The notes under the pieces are model-generated. The model had not been told where the DNA came from. It did no database searches and saw only the letters and a program-made list of their open reading frames with translations. From Paulinella micropora (Eukaryota > Cercozoa > Imbricatea > Euglyphida), in assembly GCA_009731375.1 (NCBI GenBank), contig BJOX01000104.1, positions 313,313 to 377,312 of the forward strand: a stretch of 64,000 nt of DNA, given 5' to 3'. Shown here piece after piece: positions 38,385-64,000 of the stretch (the first letter of the stretch is position 1; each line of letters starts with the position of its first letter). The translations under genes and the position numbers were made by a program.

Positions 38385-38757
38385 CATACATACATCCATG
38401 CATACATACATACATACATACATACATACATACATACATACATACGTATGTACGTACGTACATACATACATACAGACATACATACATACATACATACATA
38501 CATGCATACATACATACATGCATACATACATACATACATACACATACATAGTATACATAGTATACATGCATACATGCATACATGCATACCTACATATACA
38601 TACAGATCTGGATTATAGCTAAAATCTGGCTCTATACATACATACATGCATACATGCATACATACATACATACATACATACATACATACATACAATACAT
38701 ACATACAATACATACATACATACATACGTACATACATACATACATACATACATAGTG
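38385..38757. repeat. (CATA)n array
   Basis: Begins 11 bp after the acetyltransferase stop and reaches the Copia fossil. Confidence 0.95.
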
Positions 38758-38789
38758 AGATACATACTCTAACATGCCCCCTCTCAACG

Positions 38790-39040
38790 CTAGCCTAGAC
38801 TTGACAAATTTTCTGCCTTTGTCGTGAATCTTGGTCGTATTCAATATGAACCCGTGTGAGTTTACTAGTAACTGCCTTTCGTACTCCTTTCTCCTTTGCC
38901 TCTTTCGGGTCTACCCAAGTATAGGTGTTGAATGATTTCAACCGAGCGCTTCTATCTCTCTATCCATACCTGCCTTCAGATCTTTTGAGCGGCCCATAAT
39001 GGTTAGTCCCTCATCTACTAGACTATCTCTCTCGGCACTC
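38790..39040 (-). pseudogene. Ty1/Copia-type reverse transcriptase fossil (N-terminal part)
   Basis: On the minus strand, joined over at least two frameshifts, the pieces MGRSKDLKAGMDREIEAL, FNTYTWVDPKEAKEKGVRK and DKGRKFVKSRLALRGGMLE follow the order of the start of Copia RT (W..A+D.EI.AL..N.TW..V.., then KARLVARG). The (CATA)n array cuts it off at 38757. Nothing else of the element remains. Confidence 0.6.
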
Positions 39041-39090
39041 GTAGTATGAGGTAAAGCATAACTACGCTACCTTTGAGGACCTACTATGCT

Positions 39091-39285
39091 TTTTGCGGAC
39101 ATATCAGTGGCTGGTTGCAGGATTTATTTAATTGACTCAGTCGACTCAACCAAAACCCAAATTTCCCACCGCAGGCAGAAAAACACAACATTTCTCTGGC
39201 CTGTGGTGAGCAAGTTTGGGTTTTGGTTGAGTTGACTGAGTCAATTAAATAAATCCTGCAACCAGCCACTGATATGTCCGCAAAA
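39091..39285. repeat. 195-bp near-perfect hairpin
   Basis: 71-bp arms starting TTTTGCGGACATATCAGTGG differ at one position (CGACTC against CAACTC), with a partly paired ~50-bp loop region. Could be a fold-back MITE or an RNA hairpin source; no clear target duplication. Confidence 0.95.
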
Positions 39286-39289
39286 CTTT

Positions 39290-40320
39290 TATGGGTCAGG
39301 CGGGCTTTTCAGCTACTAGGCCGCCTGTATTTCTTAGTGCAATCGATCAGCGGCGAGCGGACGCCCTGGCCGGACCATGGCGTTTGCAAGATGAAGTTAG
39401 GGGAAAAGGTGACGGTGCATCAAGAGTCACAGTGCAGATCAGGTTGCGCCACTCAAATTTGTATCATGATGTCAGTTTGTCAAATTAGTCACTAAACTCA
39501 AGTTCAATGCCTCGGAATCATGGAGCAATATAAATGCAACTCACCTTGTGACAATTTTCTTATTATTAATGTCATTAATAAACTAGTCACACTACTTGAA
39601 CAAAACTCACTTGACTCGTGACTGACACTGATAAGTTCATACCAATCATAGTAGGACCTCAGTACTACTCAGTCATGAGCCCAGCCTCCGTAATTAAGAA
39701 AACCACCGTGGCAGTTTAAATTAGTATCATCCTGCCACCGGTCACCGTGACCACGGTTCGCCTTCAAGTTCTTACATCAAGTTGCTTCCTTTGAGAGTCA
39801 GCTCAACAGAAAGCAAGCGTTCCGACCAAGGCTGAAGTTCAATCATCGACTCTCAAGTGAGTCGTTTAGTGGGTGACTCTAAAAAGAAATCAGCACAGAA
39901 TTGATATATATGGTATAGGTGTCACCAGTCCGCCGCCGGCCGTTACTATTTGTAGCGTCGGACAGTGACATTTTAACCGCCGCGATAGCACTGATGTTTT
40001 TTAAACTAAATCTAAATACTTTTGGGGATTGAACTTGAGCCACTTTTGGGGATTGAAACCGGTTAAGCGTTAATCATAGCGGCATCTATTAGTTGAAAAT
40101 GGTTTGTGCAAAAATTAATGCAGAGTGTTCGATTGCTATATCGTCCCGCGGGCAGATGTAATCAAGTTGCACTGGGCCCGGTATTTAACGGTGTTAACCG
40201 CCGGTGGCACTGAAGTCGGTGGCACCGTTGCCAAAAGATCAAATTCGACGCGGGTAGTAAACCTGTATCGAATAAATGAAATCAAGTGTCTATTCTACTT
40301 TATTAATATATAGGATTCAC
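39290..40320. other. Intergenic stretch, no gene seen
   Basis: Mixed composition with short ORFs only and no family motif. Followed by a (GA)n tract at 40332-40690. Confidence 0.5.
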
Positions 40321-40329
40321 GTTTCACTT

Positions 40330-40430
40330 TGAGAGAGAGAGAGAGAGAGAACGAGAGAGAGAGAGAGAGAAAGAAAGAGAGGCAGAGAGGGAGAGAGAGA
40401 GAGAGAGAGGAGAGAGAGAGCGAGCGAGCG

Positions 40431-40511
<81 letters not shown>

Positions 40512-40522
40512 AGAGAGCGAGC

Positions 40523-40584
<62 letters not shown>

Positions 40585-40609
40585 CACAGAGAGAGAGAGA
40601 GACAGAGGC

Positions 40610-40654
<45 letters not shown>

Positions 40655-40690
40655 TAGAGAGAGAGAGACAGGGAGGAAGACAGGAAAGAG
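40330..40690. repeat. (GA)n tract
   Basis: Degenerate purine dinucleotide array; frames through it give Glu/Arg or Ser/Leu artefacts. Confidence 0.95.
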
Positions 40691-40927
40691 AAATTAACTG
40701 AAGGGAAACCATTTCTTCGAAGAGAAGCTTTTTTTTTCTGTTTTCTTTTCTTTTCCTGTGATTTTCAGAGAAGAGGTTCCGCGCTTCCAGGCCGTGACGT
40801 ACATCACGCCTGAAAAATAGTTGGCAGAGTGGCTCCATCATAACTTAGTGAATAAATTGGTTGCCACGTACACTAGTGGTTCTATAATAAATAAGGAAGA
40901 TATCATTCAGGCGCCGCAAGCAGCAAT

Positions 40928-41068
40928 TTACAAGCCCAATTGCTGAAGTATGCCATTGCCAGTGACTGCCTCAGCTGCGAGGCCAATAGTGAAGCCAAGC
41001 ATCGCCATGCGGCCGTTCCACTTCTCGGCGAATTCCACGAAGCCAAACTTTGCGTTGTCAGCAGCCAT
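40928..41068 (-). CDS. hli: High-light-inducible protein (Hlip), 46 aa
   Basis: Intronless ORF. It starts MAADNAKFGF and contains [14 protein letters not shown], the Hlip/CAB single-helix signature E-x2-N-x-R-x-A-M with chlorophyll-binding Glu and Asn, then a membrane helix (TIGLAAEAVTG) and the end GNGILQQLGL. Hlips are thylakoid one-helix proteins that bind chlorophyll and carotenoid, protect photosystem II during high light and assist its assembly. Length and ending resemble the short Hlips of alpha-cyanobacteria (family knowledge, not a search). An in-frame TAA lies seven codons upstream with no acceptor in between, so the protein has no transit peptide. In Paulinella, short nucleus-encoded chromatophore proteins are known to lack targeting sequences, which fits. 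Codon use is GC-rich at third positions, unlike organelle DNA. Confidence 0.92.
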   Translation of the reverse strand: MAADNAKFGFVEFAEKWNGRMAMLGFTIGLAAEAVTGNGILQQLGL

Positions 41069-41208
41069 TATGATTTGTAACAATGTTTACTTGTGGCAAC
41101 TGTAAGGCAGACGTTCAATCTTGAGATTTGAGGTTTGTTTCCACCTTGACCAAACCTGCATGTGGCTTGGCCGGCCCGTTTAGCGGAAAGGGGCATGTAT
41201 ACCATCCC
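41069..41208. promoter_or_regulatory. Divergent promoter region between two hli genes
   Basis: Only 140 bp separate the two proposed start codons, so the genes must share regulatory sequence and both leaders are short. No TATA box stands out. Confidence 0.5.
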
Positions 41209-41572
41209 ATGCTGGGTGGAAAGGCATCGGGCGAGCCCACCTTTTTAAATTTGCAGGTGACCCTAACCTCAGCCTACATGTAGGTCGATAAACAGCAACA
41301 ATCAGACTCAGAAAGCAATCTGCAACGATCGAGCGACAATGGTCTACGGAGCTTAAGTTACTCAGGAGGATGGTGGTCGCCTCAACGCTTTCGCCAAGGA
41401 GCCACGCATAGTACTACGCATGGAAGTCGTCGACTCCACCCGGAGCTGGGGCTTCCACGAGCGCGCTGAGAAGCTGGATGGCAGAATGGCCATGCTTGGC
41501 TTCGTGTCTTTGATCGCCACTGAGGCGGCCTGCAACGGAACTGCCTTCACCAAGGCGATTCTGGGCCTGTAA
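41209..41572 (+). CDS. hli: High-light-inducible protein (Hlip), 84 aa, two exons
   Basis: The long exon 41366-41572 is certain as Hlip coding. It reads [14 protein letters not shown], then [19 protein letters not shown], then [14 protein letters not shown] and stop TAA. The signature E-x2-[ND]-x-R-x-A-M is present with Asp in place of the usual Asn. The frame upstream of 41357 is closed by TAA, and TTACTCAG at 41358-41365 is a good acceptor. The best first exon is 41209-41256 ([16 protein letters not shown]) with donor CAG/GTGACC and a 109-nt intron in matching phase. A start at ATG 41420 would cut off the conserved GGRLNAFA part. The [12 protein letters not shown] segment looks like a 12-nt in-frame insertion. 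It is divergent from the hli at 40928-41068; joint light-stress regulation is likely. Confidence 0.82.
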
Positions 41573-41785
41573 ATTTAGTCTTACCTTAGTTAAATATCTT
41601 GCTATCTATTTCTCGTCGGTACCTAATTATTTATTTATTCTCATCACGCTCGGACAGTGCCGTCAGCACATCCGAGAAGTCCGAAAAACCAAGAAAAAAC
41701 AAAACAAAACAAACAAACAATTTCAAAGGAATTTCGTCATTGTTTTGGAAGCTGTCTCCCAAGAAGCATATTTCTTCGTCGTGGC

Positions 41786-41789
<4 letters not shown>

Positions 41790-41828
<39 letters not shown>

Positions 41829-41913
41829 GTTTCTCTCCTCTATATCTCCTTCTCTCTCTCTCTCTGTCTCTCTCTCTCTGTCTATCTCTCTCTCTCTCTC
41901 TCTCCCTCTCTCC

Positions 41914-42007
<94 letters not shown>

Positions 42008-42088
42008 NNNNNNNNNNCTATCTCGCTCGCTCGCTCGCTCTCGCTCTCACTCTCGCTCTCGCTCTCTCTCTCTTTCTCTCTCTCTCTG

Positions 42089-42129
<41 letters not shown>

Positions 42130-42130
42130 T

Positions 42131-42175
<45 letters not shown>

Positions 42176-42286
42176 GTGTCTCTCTCTCTCTTTCTCTCTG
42201 TCTCTGAATCTCCCTCTCTTCTCTCTCTCTTTCTCTCTGTCTCTGACTCTCCCTCTCTTCTTTCTCTCTCTCTCTCTCTCTCTGTG

Positions 42287-42331
<45 letters not shown>

Positions 42332-42370
42332 GACTCTCTCTCTCGCCCTCCCTACCCCCCCCCCCCCCCC
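41790..42370. repeat. (CT)n tract with a 10-bp gap
   Basis: Pyrimidine dinucleotide array ending in poly(C) and a second 10-bp gap (42371-42380). Confidence 0.95.
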
Positions 42371-42380
42371 NNNNNNNNNN

Positions 42381-42723
42381 TAAGCAAACACTTTTTTAGG
42401 GGCCGCTCTGTTTCAAAATTAATAAAACACTTGCCACTGGTAGAGCCAATGGTGGGAAGCTCAAGAGAATTATTTACATAGAAAAGTGTCAACTCGGAGA
42501 TTCAGGTCAAAAGCCTAGGACTCTCAGAATTTTTTTTTAATAAAGCCTAGTCCATGATATAATAATATTCAAGTGACAACTTGACAATGGTCCTCATATA
42601 GAACGGGCTGGCATGCGGTGATATATAATGACCATAGTATTATATATTGATATCACAGTGTGATTGAGCATCATGAGATGACATGCCAGTGATGTTAGTG
42701 ACTACTACAAATCGCAAGAGCCT

Positions 42724-42725
<2 letters not shown>
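42381..42725. other. AT-rich stretch, no gene seen
   Basis: Contains the motif ACTTGCCACTGGTAGAGCC, a variant of the recurring GAGTGGCAAGT motif. Confidence 0.5.
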
Positions 42726-42773
<48 letters not shown>

Positions 42774-42817
42774 GTCCGAGAGTCAGAGAGAGAGGCAGAG
42801 AGAGAGAGAGAGAGCCT

Positions 42818-42896
<79 letters not shown>

Positions 42897-42934
42897 NNNN
42901 NNNNNNNNNNNNNNNNNNNNNNNNNNNNNNNNNN

Positions 42935-42993
<59 letters not shown>

Positions 42994-43000
42994 TGAGAGA

Positions 43001-43053
<53 letters not shown>

Positions 43054-43078
43054 TGAGAGAGAGAGAGAGAGAGAGAGA
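42726..43078. repeat. (GA)n tract with a 38-bp gap
   Basis: Purine dinucleotide array, gap at 42897-42934. Confidence 0.95.
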
Positions 43079-43202
43079 ATCCGGGAGAAAGGCAGAAAAA
43101 ACTTGCCACCAAAAACTGAAGGCTGAGCAGTCGGCAGTGTCACGATATAATATCATCATCTGCCACTGTGACTTCGCGGAACCCGGCCGACCCGCGCCTT
43201 GT

Positions 43203-43995
<793 letters not shown>

Positions 43996-44010
43996 GAATT
44001 TGTTACCGTC

Positions 44011-44084
<74 letters not shown>

Positions 44085-44275
44085 GCCCTGTCGCCAGTTC
44101 GATTCCCGTCGGTGCCACCAGTATTTTCATTGAACATACCGGTCCGTCTGGAAGTGTTGGAATTGCCCGTGCGGGGGTGTCATTAGAGCCTATCGTCAAT
44201 TCTTCGTACTCCCCTCACGGGTGAGACGATGGAGGCGCATGTGCAGATTTGCATCAGCCATTGACAGAGAAGCAC

Positions 44276-44276
<1 letters not shown>
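44085..44276 (+). mobile_element. tRNA-derived SINE, 5'-truncated copy
   Basis: Lacks the A-box half; begins inside the tRNA-like head after (ATT)n and keeps the B-box and whole body. Tail (ATT)n. Confidence 0.85.
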
Positions 44277-44330
<54 letters not shown>

Positions 44331-44561
44331 GACACCGTGATAGCCCAGTGGTCAAGTTCTGCCATCTGGGCCCTGTCGCCAGTTCGATTCCCGTCGGTGC
44401 CACCAGTATTTTCATTGAACATACCGGTCCGTCTGGAAATGTTGGAACTGCCCGTGCGGGGGGTGTCATTAGAGCCTATCGTCAATTCTTCGTACTCCCC
44501 TCGCGGGTGAGACGATGGAGGCACATGTGCAGAAATGCATTCGCGATTGACTGAGAAGCAC

Positions 44562-44562
<1 letters not shown>
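44331..44562 (+). mobile_element. tRNA-derived SINE, full-length copy
   Basis: Best full copy on the plus strand: head GACACCGTGATAGCCCAGTG, B-box AGTTCGATTCC, CGGTGCCACCA, body and tail. It forms a tandem pair with the copy at 44085-44276. Confidence 0.9.
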
Positions 44563-44624
<62 letters not shown>

Positions 44625-44636
44625 TATAATTATTAG

Positions 44637-44800
44637 GGAGTACATAGGCCATCGGTCCCTTTCCGTGATTGGTATAAAGCTCCTAGAGAAATGTTCTATG
44701 CCGTCACTTCCTTTATTCCACCGATTGTTGTAAAGACTTTCCTTATGGAATGGAGGACTGGATGCACATGGCCTTTTGGCTCAGCAATTGGCAGACGATA
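44637..44800 (+). repeat. Dispersed repeat D2, copy 1
   Basis: About 160 bp between (ATT)n arrays, containing CCGTCACTTCCTTTATTCCA and GGCTCAGCAATTGGCAGACG. Matched by an inverted copy at 61310-61457. Function unknown; possibly another short retroelement. Confidence 0.75.
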
Positions 44801-45076
44801 CATACATACATACTATTATAATTATTATTATTTTACGCAAGCACTGTTTTAATAAAATACTTGCCACTCATAGAGCTGAGGGGGAAGCAGAATATATAAA
44901 TGGAAGAGTTAATAAAGAGGTGAACGAGTGGGTGGAAAGGAAAACAGAAGCAAAACGTCAAAAATAAAAATAAAAGCATTAAATAATCGTTATTCATACA
45001 ACAGCAACAACAACAAAACAAACAATATATACATATATATACATGTATATTGTCAAGTGGTAAAAAGCGACAGCGG

Positions 45077-63743
<18,667 letters not shown>

Positions 63744-63745
63744 CT

Positions 63746-63762
63746 AAATACATACATATACA

Positions 63763-63794
<32 letters not shown>

Positions 63795-63804
63795 CATACA
63801 TACA

Positions 63805-63837
<33 letters not shown>

Positions 63838-63851
63838 GCATGCATGCATGC

Positions 63852-63882
<31 letters not shown>

Positions 63883-64000
63883 CATACATACATGCATGCA
63901 TGCATGCTTACATGCTTACATACATACATACATGAATACATACATACATACATACATACATAGATACATACATACATACATACATACATACATACATACA
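63746..64000. repeat. (CATA)n array reaching the window end
   Basis: Upstream intron of the YjbQ-family gene; more 5' exons must lie beyond 64 kb. Confidence 0.95.

Noticed and set aside
38755-38800. LTR start after a polypurine tract (GAGAGGGGGCA then TGTTAG)
   Set aside because: On the minus strand this looked like a Copia 3' end, but the preceding frame matches the start of RT, not RNase H, so no LTR is expected here.
41420-41572. Start of the second hli at ATG 41420
   Set aside because: It would remove the conserved [12 protein letters not shown] segment that is open and in frame upstream back to a good splice acceptor.
44331-44406. tRNA gene
   Set aside because: A- and B-boxes and a CCA-like end are present, but extra bases precede the A-box, no proper anticodon arm forms, and the sequence is repeated with a common body, so it is a SINE head.
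44870-44968. Short plus-strand ORF ending KEVNEWVERKTEAKRQK
   Set aside because: It reads like a gene end, but there is no acceptor I trust, no upstream exon, and it lies among repeats just after the convergent minus-strand gene. Left out for lack of support.

Overview
The window is nuclear DNA of a eukaryote with a very microsatellite-rich genome. Tetra-, tri-, penta- and hexanucleotide arrays, each often 100-1,500 bp, fill most of it. Most long open frames in the window are translations of these arrays and are not genes. The real genes are split into short exons (22-570 nt) lying between the arrays, with canonical GT..AG introns. I assembled them by hand from family motifs, splice sites and intron phase, so exon models are inferred even where the protein family is clear. 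The best clue to the organism is a divergent pair of high-light-inducible proteins (Hlips) at 40.9-41.6 kb. They resemble the short Hlips of alpha-cyanobacteria, have no transit peptide, and sit in an intron-bearing nuclear context. This fits a photosynthetic Paulinella, whose chromatophore is of alpha-cyanobacterial origin and whose nucleus carries transferred hli genes; other algae are not excluded.

Layout. 0.8-3.0 kb (+): last four exons of a gene with a small Cys/His motif. 3.5-4.1 kb: two tRNA-derived SINEs. 4.1-7.2 kb: AT-rich, no gene seen. 7.2-9.3 kb: an inverted duplication carrying two divergent paralogous gene ends. 9.3-12.4 kb: AT-rich with a TA-flanked MITE. 12.4-16.5 kb: decayed transposon-like ORFs with several palindromes. 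16.5-18.7 kb: AT-rich with a second MITE copy. 19.9-22.9 kb (-): a six-exon gene for a 304-aa protein starting MGICNS and carrying poly-Thr. 23-28.5 kb: repeats, including hexamer and pentamer arrays that switch strand. 28.5-38.4 kb (+): a complete eight-exon sugar O-acetyltransferase (maltose/galactoside acetyltransferase family, 324 aa). 38.8-39.3 kb: Copia-type RT fossil and a 195-bp hairpin. 40.9-41.6 kb: the Hlip pair. 43.2-44.0 kb (-): a possible 59-aa, four-exon gene. 45.1-63.7 kb (-): a YjbQ/UPF0047-family gene, 5'-incomplete, whose introns hold a LINE with an intact 1703-aa ORF, a second LINE fossil, SINEs, MITE-like hairpins and satellites.

The most unusual feature is shared by most of the split genes. 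Next to a genuine exon lie tandem copies of only part of that exon. Copies on the upstream side keep the 3' splice site plus the 5' part of the exon; copies on the downstream side keep the 3' part of the exon plus the donor. The intact exon is the hinge, and the spacers are microsatellite. One exon has 15 such copies, another at least 9, another 4 upstream and 7 downstream. The introns are therefore largely made of degenerate decoy splice sites grown from the exon edges.

Assembly gaps (N): 593-796, 1508-1811, 3835-3909, 16678-16687, 19061-19557, 23408-23417, 31711-31772, 34459-35418, 37547-38119, 42008-42017, 42371-42380, 42897-42934, 45181-45766, 52964-52973, 61016-61226. Several fall inside introns and could hide further exon copies.
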